Below are positions 55,056 through 64,000 of a stretch of 64,000 nt of DNA, piece by piece; within the stretch, counting starts at the first letter, position 1, and every line of letters starts with the position of its first letter. The stretch comes from an uncultured Methylomonas sp. (GTDB lineage Bacteria > Pseudomonadota > Gammaproteobacteria > Methylococcales > Methylomonadaceae). A program made the translations under genes and the position numbers. The notes below the pieces were generated by a model, which searched no databases, was not told where the DNA came from, and saw only the letters and a list, made by a program, of their open reading frames with translations. The stretch covers positions 62,001-126,000 of the forward strand of contig CAKZJE010000033.1 of NCBI GenBank assembly GCA_936941155.1, in the 5' to 3' direction.

Positions 55056-55286
55056 TTAACTATGTGAAGATTTTTGTAGCATATCAAGATTAATCACTGA
55101 GCCTTCATCTTGTTGTGTTTGAGCTTCCTGTTTTTTTCTTTTATCACATTTCTCCGTACAAACACAATCTCCTTTATCAGAGCCGCCGCACGAACCTTTA
55201 ATGGCATGTCTGCCAAACATCACGCCAATTGCCATAATAGCAATAACGATTAACATAAAAACAAATGTTGCTAAAAAATACATCAT
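55056..55286 (-). CDS. nqrM: Na+-NQR maturation factor NqrM
   Basis: 76 residues: one N-terminal membrane span (YFLATFVFMLIVIAIMAIGV) followed by the four-Cys segment GSCGGSDKGDCVCTEKC typical of NqrM (DUF539). NqrM delivers the iron for the iron centre held between NqrD and NqrE. GAGGAAG precedes the ATG. It is on the same strand as nqrA-F but separated by the XRE/paralog cluster, so it is transcribed on its own or with that cluster; in other genomes it directly follows nqrF/apbE. Confidence 0.9.
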   Translation of the reverse strand: MMYFLATFVFMLIVIAIMAIGVMFGRHAIKGSCGGSDKGDCVCTEKCDKRKKQEAQTQQDEGSVINLDMLQKSSHS

Positions 55287-55307
55287 AATTCACTTCCTCT
55301 TTACAGA

Positions 55308-55961
55308 TTAATCCAATAATTTAGTTTCTAAAATGACTTTGAAATGGCGCAAAATCGCAATAATTTTTAATAGTTTATCCTCTTCTGTGCAGTCATAACT
55401 TTTTGAAACAGCATAAGTTTTTTCAATAAGAATAAAAAACTCCCAATATTTTCCGCTAATCATACAGCCGTACAAAGGTTTGCCGTTATTATTGATGTGT
55501 TGCGCACACAACAGAGCTTCTAGTAGTTGTGCAACAGGGTCGCCATTCGGGTCACGATGTCTTTTCCATTCTTGAAAATGAAAATAAGGCGTTTCGGGTT
55601 TGTCTAAAATACCTTTTGCTACCATAAAATCCGTTTTCACTTTTAAATAATGTTCACCAATAGTGGCTTCAATTACGCGCTCAAAATAAGGTTGATATTT
55701 TTTTTTCGGATTACTTAAATTGGCAAGTTTTAAAACAAAAGCGATAAATTGCATTTTTAAATCTTCTTCATGCCAGCCTTCTATTTTTTCTTGCGCCTCC
55801 GCTAAAATCATATCGAAAATATATTGCTCATTTGCATTGAGGGTTGTTTCACACTGCAACCAGCCTTGTAATAAAGGGTGGGAATGATTGCCTATTAATC
55901 GTTGCAAATCAAATAAATTAATCAGCTCTGCTGCACTGTATTGCTTGATTTTTCTTGCCAT
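55308..55961 (-). CDS. Unknown 217-residue protein, paralog 1 (nuclease-like)
   Basis: 217 residues from the ATG at 55961 (AAGGTTG upstream); the longer frame that begins at 56114 overlaps the XRE gene. It opens MARKIKQYSAAELINLFDLQ and shares most blocks with the protein at 57139-57792 (RLIGNHSHPLLQ, EEDLKMQFIAFVLKL, PYFHFQEWKR, YDCTE, LLKIIAILRHFK). The family is usually annotated as hypothetical; the order of Asp/Glu/Lys residues would fit a PD-(D/E)XK-type nuclease fold (inference). Five bases separate it from the XRE regulator gene. Confidence 0.6.
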   Translation of the reverse strand: MARKIKQYSAAELINLFDLQRLIGNHSHPLLQGWLQCETTLNANEQYIFDMILAEAQEKIEGWHEEDLKMQFIAFVLKLANLSNPKKKYQPYFERVIEATIGEHYLKVKTDFMVAKGILDKPETPYFHFQEWKRHRDPNGDPVAQLLEALLCAQHINNNGKPLYGCMISGKYWEFFILIEKTYAVSKSYDCTEEDKLLKIIAILRHFKVILETKLLD

Positions 55962-55966
55962 TATTT

Positions 55967-56398
55967 TCAACCTTTTTTCAACAAGGCAATGATTTCTTTT
56001 AAGTTTTCGTTTTCCCTGTCTTTCATAGTAAGTTCTTTGTCTTTTAATTCGATAATTAGTTGTTGTTTGTCTAATTCGTGCTGTAATTTTTCTTCCGCAG
56101 GATAAATATGGCAATCTTTTATTTTTTGACTTTTAGCAAATTGAATGTTCTGAGTCCCTGCTAAGTAAATCACGACTTTTTCGTTATCATTTACAAAGTA
56201 GCTTATGTCAACACTAAAAAAATTAGCTAGTTGAGCTAAGCGAGAAATACAAATATCAGTTTTTCCTAATTCTATATCACTGTAAGCATTGCGGGTTAAA
56301 TGAAGCTGTCCAGCTATTTGTTCTTGCGTCCATTGATTAACAGTACGCAATTCTTTTAATTTTTTCCCGATTTTGATTTGTATCTCTTCAGTTTGCAT
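55967..56398 (-). CDS. XRE-family regulator with coiled-coil tail
   Basis: 143 residues. The first 65 are a Cro/cI-type helix-turn-helix (KIGKKLKELRTVNQWTQEQI, LTRNAYSDIELGKTDI), the rest a Glu/Lys-rich coiled coil ending ENLKEIIALLKKG. The structure suggests a DNA-binding protein controlled through its helical tail. It directly precedes and is likely co-transcribed with paralog 1, and lies divergent from the two small plus-strand genes, so it may repress both units. Confidence 0.72.
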   Translation of the reverse strand: MQTEEIQIKIGKKLKELRTVNQWTQEQIAGQLHLTRNAYSDIELGKTDICISRLAQLANFFSVDISYFVNDNEKVVIYLAGTQNIQFAKSQKIKDCHIYPAEEKLQHELDKQQLIIELKDKELTMKDRENENLKEIIALLKKG

Positions 56399-56576
56399 GA
56401 TGTTAAGTTTGAGATGGCAAGATGTGGAGTGATAGGGTGACGATTTTTTTGAGGGATTTTAGCATAATGTAACTGTTCTTCTGTGGTCGATGTTCGTGTC
56501 GGCTTAATTTTTTTGTTAAGTAAACATTACTTATCACTTAACTACTTTAAATCAAACAATGTGGAGACAATGAACT

Positions 56577-56789
56577 ATGGGATTTTTTAGTGACATGAAA
56601 ATGGACAAAGTTACAAGGATTTGTGAAAACAGTGGATTGTATCGAGGTACTCATTCTGAGAACTGCGAAAGTTGTAAGTATGTAATAAGAGGAAAATGTA
56701 TAACGGGGCTGGGATGTTCTTTAAGAACTATTGATGGAGGTAATATGATTACCTTAGCAAATTACAAATGTGATAATTTCGCGAGATAA
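56577..56789 (+). CDS. Small Cys-rich protein of unknown function
   Basis: 70 residues. Cys residues at ICENSGL, HSENCESCKYVI and GKCITGLGC suggest one metal site or disulfide set. No signal peptide. It starts MGFFSDMKMDKVTR; GGAGACA lies upstream. It overlaps nothing but is 13 bases before the next small gene. It faces away from the XRE gene across a 178-base spacer. Confidence 0.5.
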   Translation: MGFFSDMKMDKVTRICENSGLYRGTHSENCESCKYVIRGKCITGLGCSLRTIDGGNMITLANYKCDNFAR

Positions 56790-56802
56790 CGAGGAACATA
56801 AA

Positions 56803-57021
56803 ATGTCAGGAAAAGAAGATTTATTTGAGTTTAAAAAAGACGGTAAAACGGTGAAAGTTTACAAAGGAGAGGGTTCGTCTGATGTTTACTACAAGGTAAA
56901 TGACGGTAGTTCAACAAGTGCAGGGTTAAAATACAACGGAGATCAAGGTAATTTTAAGTCTGGTAGCGGATCATCATTAACGTGGGAAAAAGCAAAAGAA
57001 CTTGTCAGAGATAAGATATAG
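56803..57021 (+). CDS. Small acidic/basic protein of unknown function
   Basis: 72 residues from the ATG at 56803, which follows GAGGAAC; an in-frame upstream start at 56770 lies inside the previous gene. It reads MSGKEDLFEFKKDGKTVKVY and has a Gly/Ser-rich middle (SGSGSSLTWEKAKELVRDKI at the end). No known motif is seen. It pairs with the Cys-rich gene just upstream. Confidence 0.45.
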   Translation: MSGKEDLFEFKKDGKTVKVYKGEGSSDVYYKVNDGSSTSAGLKYNGDQGNFKSGSGSSLTWEKAKELVRDKI

Positions 57022-57087
57022 CAAGTAGCCCGCATGAAGCTTTGCGTAATGCGGGAAAACGCAATAATATCAAAGCCTTTATAAAAC

Positions 57088-57123
57088 AAACCGCCTTCGG
57101 AAAAACCAAAGGCGGTTTTTTAT
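57088..57123. terminator. Terminator between convergent genes
   Basis: AAACCGCC and GGCGGTTTTTT form a strong stem and T run between the small plus-strand genes and the second paralog. A second hairpin (CCCGCAT ... ATGCGGG) lies at about 57028-57054. Confidence 0.8.
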
Positions 57124-57138
57124 TGCCTGCCACTTTAA

Positions 57139-57792
57139 TCAATCCAGCAGTTTTGTTTCTAAAAGTTCCTTAAACTTGCGTAAAATCGCAATAATCTGTA
57201 ATAGCTCATCTGCTTCCGTGCAGTCATAAGTTTTTGAAATACAATACGTTCTATTCTCCAGCGTGATGAAATTCCATGACCTGCCAACGACATAGCACCC
57301 ATAAATAGGCTTGGCATTTTGATTAAGCTCATAGGCAATTAACATTGCTTCTAAAACTTGACCAATTGGGTCGCCGTGTGGGTCGGTTTGCCGTTTCCAT
57401 TCTTGAAAATGAAAATAAGGAACTTCGGGGCTGTCCAAAACACCTGATGCAATCATAAAATCGGTTTTCACCTTTAAAAAATTTTCACCGACAGTTGCCT
57501 CAACAACACGCTCAAAATAAGGATGATAACGGGGAGTATTTTTCAGATGTCCTAATTTCAAAACAAAGGCGATAAATTGCATTTTTAAATCTTCTTCATG
57601 CCAGTTGTGAATATTTTGTATTGCATCTTCCAAAATAGAATCAAACATTTCCTGCTCACTGACAGTTAATGAAATGTCAGAAATACTCACCCATTCTTGT
57701 AATAAGGGATGAGAGTGATTGCCGATTAAACGTTTTAAATCAAATAGTTTAATTAAATCGACTTCTTTGTATTGTTTTATTTTTTTTGCCAT
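57139..57792 (-). CDS. Unknown 217-residue protein, paralog 2 (nuclease-like)
   Basis: 217 residues from the second of two ATGs (57792; the first is 57795). It matches paralog 1 along nearly the whole length (MAKKIKQYKEVDLIKLFDLK, NWHEEDLKMQFIAFVLKLGH, PYFHFQEWKRQTDPHGDPIG, YDCTEADELLQIIAILRKFK), so the two arose by duplication. No signal peptide or membrane span. Unlike paralog 1, it is not next to a regulator but is separated from it by two small plus-strand genes. The nuclease idea is inference. Confidence 0.6.
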   Translation of the reverse strand: MAKKIKQYKEVDLIKLFDLKRLIGNHSHPLLQEWVSISDISLTVSEQEMFDSILEDAIQNIHNWHEEDLKMQFIAFVLKLGHLKNTPRYHPYFERVVEATVGENFLKVKTDFMIASGVLDSPEVPYFHFQEWKRQTDPHGDPIGQVLEAMLIAYELNQNAKPIYGCYVVGRSWNFITLENRTYCISKTYDCTEADELLQIIAILRKFKELLETKLLD

Positions 57793-57802
57793 CATTTTTT
57801 CC

Positions 57803-57843
57803 TAAATAAAAAAGGGGAGCAGGCTTAAAGCATACTCCCCTTT
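57803..57843 (-). terminator. Rho-independent terminator of the nqr operon
   Basis: On the minus strand, AAAGGGGAG pairs with CTCCCCTTT and is followed by a T run (plus-strand A run at 57805-57811). It lies just after nqrF. Confidence 0.85.
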
Positions 57844-57869
57844 GCTTTGTCGGTGACTAAAAAATCCGA

Positions 57870-59090
57870 CTAGCCACCAAAGTCATCAAGCATGATGTTT
57901 TCTGGTGGAACGCCGTTATCTTCCAACATTTTGATAACCGCGCTATTCATCATTGGAGGCCCACACATGTAAAACTCACAATCTTCTGGGGCTGGATGAT
58001 TTTTCAAATGCTCCTCATAAACAACGTTATGAATGAAGCCTGTGTAACCTGTCCAATTGTCATCGGGCATCGGATCAGATAATGCACAGTGCCAAGTGAA
58101 GTTTGGGTTTTCCCGCGCCAACATATCGAAATCTTCCACATAGAACATTTCGCGTTTGCTCCGCGCTCCGTACCAGAACGTGATTTTCCGTTTTGATTTT
58201 AAACGGCGTAATTGGTCAAAAATGTGCGAACGCATCGGAGCCATACCCGCGCCACCGCCGATAAACACCATTTCTGCATCGGTATCTTTGGCAAAAAACT
58301 CACCATAAGGCCCTGAAACAATACATTTATCACCCGGTTTTAGGCTAAAAATGTACGATGACATAATGCCGGGTGGTACAGTTTCTGGTGCGCGTGGTGG
58401 TGGAGTTGCAATCCGCACGTTCAACATGATTTCTCTTTCTTCAGGATAAGAAGCCATAGAATAAGCACGCAACGCGCCTTCTTTTACGTTAGAAACATAA
58501 CGCCACAAGTTAAATTTGTCCCAGTCTTCACGGAAACGATCTTCCACTGCGAAATCAGCATATTTTGCCACATGTGGAGGACATTCAATTTGAATATAAC
58601 CGCCTGCACGATAGTTAATCGCTTCACCTTCTGGCAAATCCAACACCAATGCTTTAATGAATGTCGCAACGTTATCGTTTGATTTAACAGTACATTCCCA
58701 TTTTTTCACCCCAAACACGTCATCTTCAACTTCGATTTCCATGTTTTGTTTAACAGTGACTTGGCAAGAGAGACGATCGCCTTCAGCCGCTTCACGTTTG
58801 GTGATATGTGATGTTTCAGTTGGCAGAATGTCGCCGCCACCTGAATGAACTTTTACACGGCATTGTGCACATGTACCGCCACCACCACACGCAGAGGGTA
58901 CGAATAAACCATTATCAGCTAAGGCTGTTAATAGCTTTGAGCCTGAAGGTACATGGATTCTCTTTTCATGATTGATCAGAATCTCAACATCACCTGAGGC
59001 TACCAATTTACTTTTTGCACCGATAATGACATAAACCAGTGCAATCACGATCCCCGTGAAAATAATAATCCCTAATAGAATTTCCAGCAT
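57870..59090 (-). CDS. nqrF: Na+-NQR subunit F (NADH:flavin oxidoreductase)
   Basis: 406 residues, normal length. One N-terminal membrane span, a 2Fe-2S ferredoxin domain ([14 protein letters not shown] and the later SCQVTV Cys), then FAD- and NADH-binding domains ([39 protein letters not shown]) ending LDDFGG. It takes electrons from NADH. It is the last gene of the nqr operon and is followed by a terminator. GGAAGG precedes the ATG. Confidence 0.95.
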   Translation of the reverse strand: MLEILLGIIIFTGIVIALVYVIIGAKSKLVASGDVEILINHEKRIHVPSGSKLLTALADNGLFVPSACGGGGTCAQCRVKVHSGGGDILPTETSHITKREAAEGDRLSCQVTVKQNMEIEVEDDVFGVKKWECTVKSNDNVATFIKALVLDLPEGEAINYRAGGYIQIECPPHVAKYADFAVEDRFREDWDKFNLWRYVSNVKEGALRAYSMASYPEEREIMLNVRIATPPPRAPETVPPGIMSSYIFSLKPGDKCIVSGPYGEFFAKDTDAEMVFIGGGAGMAPMRSHIFDQLRRLKSKRKITFWYGARSKREMFYVEDFDMLARENPNFTWHCALSDPMPDDNWTGYTGFIHNVVYEEHLKNHPAPEDCEFYMCGPPMMNSAVIKMLEDNGVPPENIMLDDFGG

Positions 59091-59102
59091 TATGATACCT
59101 TC

Positions 59103-59711
59103 CTAAAGTTGGATTCCAGAGAAAGCCATGAAGCCAAGTGACATCAGACCCGCGCTAATAAATGTAATCCCAATGCCTTCTAAGCCTTTAGGAATATCGC
59201 TGTATTTTAATTTTTCGCGTACACCTGCCATCACTGTGATAGCCAATGCCCAGCCGAAACCACTACCAACACCGTACACTACGCTTTCGCCTAAGTTGTA
59301 GTCACGTTCAATCATGAACAAGCTACCGCCTAAGATGGCGCAGTTTACGGTGATTAATGGTAAGAAAATACCTAAGGCGTTATACAAAACTGGGAAAAAT
59401 TTATCTAAAATCATTTCCAGAATTTGTACTAACGCAGCAATCATGCCGATACAGCTTAACAGGGACAAAAAGCTTAAATCAACACTGTCCAAGCCCATCC
59501 AGCCTAACGCGCCTTCTTTTAATAACGCATGATAAATCATGTTGTTAGCAGGCACAGTAATGGTTTGCACAATCATCACCGCAATGCCTAAGCCCATTGC
59601 TGTTGAAATCTTTTTGGACACGGCAAGAAATGTACACATGCCCAAGAAGAAGGATAAAGCTAAGTTTTCAATGAAAACCGCTTTGATAAATAAACTAATA
59701 TAGCCTTCCAT
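59103..59711 (-). CDS. nqrE: Na+-NQR subunit E
   Basis: 202 residues, six membrane spans, normal length. The start [20 protein letters not shown] and the paired Cys residues ([10 protein letters not shown] and [17 protein letters not shown]) that hold the iron centre with NqrD are clear. It forms part of the membrane core that moves sodium. Its start overlaps the nqrD stop. Confidence 0.95.
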   Translation of the reverse strand: MEGYISLFIKAVFIENLALSFFLGMCTFLAVSKKISTAMGLGIAVMIVQTITVPANNMIYHALLKEGALGWMGLDSVDLSFLSLLSCIGMIAALVQILEMILDKFFPVLYNALGIFLPLITVNCAILGGSLFMIERDYNLGESVVYGVGSGFGWALAITVMAGVREKLKYSDIPKGLEGIGITFISAGLMSLGFMAFSGIQL

Positions 59712-60376
59712 TAGTGATGCCCTCCTTCACCGTGAGAAATATCCATGATTTTGAAGTCAGCTTTTTCTCTTTGATTAGGTTTTAATTGCCGGATTGTCCA
59801 AATAATTAAACCAATTAAAAAGAACGCGCTCGGTGGTAATAACATCAAGCCGTTTGGTTGATACCAGCCACCGTCTTTAATCAAAGGTAATATTTCAATA
59901 CCTAATAATTTTCCTGAACCTAACAATTCTCTGAAAAAAGCCACAATCACCAGAATCGCGCTGTAACCTAAGCCGTTACCAATACCGTCGATAAAACTTG
60001 CCATCGGTGGGTTTTTCATCGCATACGCTTCAGCACGACCCATCACGATACAGTTGGTGATAATCAAACCAACGAATACCGACATTTGTTTGCTAACATC
60101 GTAAGCTACTGCTTTCAGAATTTGATCAACTACGATTACCAACGAAGCAATAATCGTCATCTGTACGATAATCCGAATACTGCTTGGAATGTGATTACGA
60201 ATCGCACTAATTGCAGCACTTGAACACGCTGTTACTAACGTCAATGCTACCGCCATAATCAGCGATGTTGTCATTTGTGACGTAACCGCTAACGCTGAAC
60301 AGATACCCAATATTTGTAACGTAATTGGGTTGTTATTCACCAACGGTTCGGTCAATACTTTTTTTGTTTCACTCAT
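59711..60376 (-). CDS. nqrD: Na+-NQR subunit D
   Basis: 221 residues, six membrane spans. Blocks include [39 protein letters not shown] and [15 protein letters not shown]; the Cys of LGICSAL and TNCIVMGR face those of NqrE. A His-rich tail (HGEGGHH) is present. Coupled to nqrC (2-base gap) and nqrE (1-base overlap). Confidence 0.95.
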   Translation of the reverse strand: MSETKKVLTEPLVNNNPITLQILGICSALAVTSQMTTSLIMAVALTLVTACSSAAISAIRNHIPSSIRIIVQMTIIASLVIVVDQILKAVAYDVSKQMSVFVGLIITNCIVMGRAEAYAMKNPPMASFIDGIGNGLGYSAILVIVAFFRELLGSGKLLGIEILPLIKDGGWYQPNGLMLLPPSAFFLIGLIIWTIRQLKPNQREKADFKIMDISHGEGGHH

Positions 60377-60378
60377 GA

Positions 60379-61278
60379 TTAACCACCTGTTCTTACTTTA
60401 GCGAGATACGGGGCAAAACCCTCGTTACTCATCCAGTATTTGATAAGATTAGTGACACCAGCACTGGTCAAAGACGCACCAGCCAAACCATCTACTTTGT
60501 AAGCAGCATCAGCTTTAGTGGGGTCTACGTTACCTTTAATTAACGCTAATGCCACTTCGCCTGAATCAGAATAGACTTTTTTGTCTTTCCATAACGCACG
60601 CCACAGAGGATTAACCACCTCACCACCCAATCCCGGTGTTTCAGCTTGGTCGTAAAAGTTAATACTTTGTACGGTTTGACCATCGGCATTTAAAGCCAAA
60701 AAGCCATACATAGTTGACCATAAACCGTAACCGTGTACTGGCAAAATGATAGATTTAATCGCGCTGCCGTCTTTGACTAAATAAACTTTAGCAATTTTGG
60801 CTTTACGTTTAATGCTAGCAATATCTTGTTTTGCTGGAATTTCAATGCTGAGTGCAGGATCTTTTGCTGCTTTGCGTTGGTCATAAGCTTCTACATCCAT
60901 AGTATCAACGTAGTTACCTGTTTCCAAATCGACTAATTTTGCTTCAATTTGCTCAGCAAATGCCGCAGAAATATCGGTATCTGCTTTTAATAAACCTGCA
61001 ACGTCAAGAATATTTTTCTTCATGTCGAAAGCTTTGTTATCAATTTGCAATGGTTTTAATGCAACCGCAGCCATTGAAACTAATACAGCACAAACCAAAC
61101 ATAATGCCAAAGCAATCGCAATGGTTTTTTCCAAACTGTCGTTACTTAACGCTAAAATTTTATCGCGATAAACCCGAAACTTTTGATAATGTTCACAGCC
61201 ATCAAGTTTGGCTTGGAGTTTTTGGTACTGTTCATTTTTTTCCAAAAACGAACAGCATTTTTTTTCTTCATTATGCAT
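60379..61278 (-). CDS. nqrC: Na+-NQR subunit C (FMN subunit)
   Basis: 299 residues. One membrane span (about 55-75), then the periplasmic FMN domain. The FMN-attachment motif, usually SGAT, reads AGAS in [16 protein letters not shown], so the flavin would be linked to Ser rather than Thr. The N-terminal 40 residues are longer and more charged than usual ([20 protein letters not shown]). The ATG overlaps nqrB by 8 bases. Confidence 0.93.
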   Translation of the reverse strand: MHNEEKKCCSFLEKNEQYQKLQAKLDGCEHYQKFRVYRDKILALSNDSLEKTIAIALALCLVCAVLVSMAAVALKPLQIDNKAFDMKKNILDVAGLLKADTDISAAFAEQIEAKLVDLETGNYVDTMDVEAYDQRKAAKDPALSIEIPAKQDIASIKRKAKIAKVYLVKDGSAIKSIILPVHGYGLWSTMYGFLALNADGQTVQSINFYDQAETPGLGGEVVNPLWRALWKDKKVYSDSGEVALALIKGNVDPTKADAAYKVDGLAGASLTSAGVTNLIKYWMSNEGFAPYLAKVRTGG

Positions 61279-62469
61279 GGCGTTTCATCCTTCTTCTAAT
61301 GTTAGACTGAATCACTAGGTAGTCGATGATAGGCGCGAGCATATTTGTGAATAAAATCGCTAACATCACCCCTTCAGGGAAGGCTGGGTTGATCACCCGA
61401 ATGATGATAATCATTACACCAATTACAACACCGTATATCCAGCGTCCTGTGTCTGTATTTGCCGCAGTGACTGGGTCTGTTGCCATGTAAACTGTACCAA
61501 ATGCAAAACCACCTAATACCATGTGCCAGTACCAAGGAATTGCGAACATCGGGTTGGTTTCACTGCCGATAAAGTTCAACAAGGTTGACATTGCAACCAT
61601 GCCGATAAACACACCACCCATGATGCGATAAGAAGCAACGCGGGTATAGAGTAAAAAGGCAGCACCTAGCATACATGCTAAGGTTGAAGTTTCACCTAAA
61701 GAGCCTGGAATAAAACCTAAAAACGCTTGTAACCAAGAAGTGTTTGCTGTGATTGCAGCCAATCCACCTGATGAAGCTAAACTTAAGTTAGTTGCCGCAG
61801 TAAAACCGTCCACGCCTACCCAAACTGAATCGCCAGACATATAGGCAGGATAAGCGAAAAACAAAAATGCCCGTCCGGTTAACGCTGGGTTTAAAAAGTT
61901 TTTGCCTGTGCCGCCGAATACTTCTTTGCCAATCACAATCCCGAAAGAAATCCCTAAAGCAACTTGCCATAATGGAATATCAGGAGGCAGAATCAAAGTG
62001 TATAACATCGAAGACACTAAGAAGCCTTCGTTGACTTCATGACCGCGAACCGTTGCAAATAAAACTTCCCATACACCGCCCACTGCTAAGGTAACGATAT
62101 AAATTGGAAAGAAAAATAATGCACCGTGCATCATGCACGACAATGGATTTGATGGGCTGTAGCCAAACAACATCATGGGGATGCTGCGCCAGCTATCTGC
62201 TTTGACTAATCCCATCGTTTGCATCGCTAAATTGGCTTGATAACCTGAGTTATACATTGCCATCAAGATACAAAAGAACGTGGCGATTACCACAAAAGTC
62301 ATGGTGCGTTTTAGGTCGTTGCCATCACGCACATGCGTTGTACCGCTTGTTACAGTGGCGGGGGTATAGATGAAAGTATCTACCATCTCATAAAGGCCGT
62401 AATACTTTTCTAACTTTCCACCTTTTGTAAAATGCGGCTCTATGCTATCTAAAAAATCTCTAGCCGACA

Positions 62470-62470
<1 letters not shown>
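61271..62470 (-). CDS. nqrB: Na+-NQR subunit B (FMN subunit)
   Basis: 399 residues, about ten membrane spans. The FMN-Thr motif appears as VDGFTAATN. Other family blocks are ARDFLDSIEPHFTKGGKLEK at the start, FVIATFFCILMAMYNSGYQA and GGTGKNFLNPALTGRAFLFF. It holds the quinone site and is a main sodium-channel subunit. Coupled to nqrA (one-base overlap at 62470) and nqrC. Confidence 0.95.
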
Positions 62471-63912
<1,442 letters not shown>

Positions 63913-63914
63913 TT

Positions 63915-63943
63915 ATTAGACCATAAATTGACTTAATCCTCAA
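63915..63943 (-). promoter_or_regulatory. Likely sigma70 promoter of the nqr operon
   Basis: On the minus strand, TTGAGG (63938-63943) and TCTAAT (63915-63920) are 17 bases apart, 102 bases before the nqrA ATG. They match the consensus at 4 and 5 of 6 positions. The spacer from here to 64000 shows no other feature. Confidence 0.55.
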
Positions 63944-64000
63944 TGAGCAATGGCGGCAAGACAAAGCTTTAACACAGTGATTGGATAAGTTTTTGTGTTA

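Overview
The window comes from an AT-leaning gammaproteobacterium. An MSHA-type pilus locus, a complete Na+-NQR operon with nqrM, a homodimeric-type pyruvate dehydrogenase (aceE/aceF), the tesA / ybbA-ybbP arrangement known from E. coli, and sbcB all fit this class. A RegB/RegA redox pair, Uma2 and caspase-like genes, a membrane fatty-acid desaturase and many small palindromic repeats suggest a sulfur- or methane-oxidising lineage (Beggiatoa/Thiothrix-like or Methylococcales-like). That placement is inference; no rRNA or other decisive marker is present.

Layout. Positions 1-11.3 kb hold an MSHA-like pilus locus: a very large secreted MshQ-like protein running off the left edge (minus strand), then mshI, a pilN-like gene, mshJ, mshK and mshL (plus), then mshG and mshE (minus). 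Positions 11.4-15.5 kb hold a MITE-like repeat, a LysR regulator, a beta-carbonic anhydrase, a GH19 lysin-like protein and a DUF2797 protein. Positions 15.9-23.5 kb hold aceE-aceF, a REC-EAL c-di-GMP phosphodiesterase and the RegBA-type pair. A tRNA-Arg(CCT) at 23.5 kb is followed by a decayed phage-integrase tail, a visibly AT-rich three-gene cassette (DUF262 protein, DUF3696-type ATPase, unknown protein) and a scar made of two unrelated gene pieces: a small genomic island and a candidate defence cassette. Positions 27.8-33.8 kb hold a caspase-MORN lipoprotein with a partner lipoprotein, repeat-rich spacers, psd, a truncated AMP-ligase, a TPR-like protein and slyD. Positions 33.9-40.2 kb hold a desaturase, a membrane protein, dtd, tesA and ybbA-ybbP. 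Positions 40.3-43.9 kb hold an unusual trio: a glycine-zipper protein, an unknown protein and a Ycf46-like AAA+ ATPase. Then come uvrC-pgsA, a TetR regulator, a Uma2 protein, a large secreted CARDB-like protein, an S1-domain protein, an ASCH protein, sbcB, a CBS protein and nqrM. A regulator plus two paralogous 217-residue proteins flank two small unknown proteins at 55.3-57.8 kb, and nqrA-F (minus strand) fills the right end.

How it works together. The pilus locus has an MshE with an N-terminal MshEN (c-di-GMP-sensor) domain, and a c-di-GMP phosphodiesterase gene lies 9 kb away. Energy metabolism is represented by pyruvate dehydrogenase, redox sensing by RegBA, and the sodium-pumping NADH dehydrogenase by nqrA-F with its maturation factor. 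At least six families of small palindromic repeats are scattered between genes, and two palindromes sit in frame inside coding regions. The strongest candidates for something undescribed are the tRNA-linked three-gene cassette, the AAA+ trio, and the XRE/paralog cluster.
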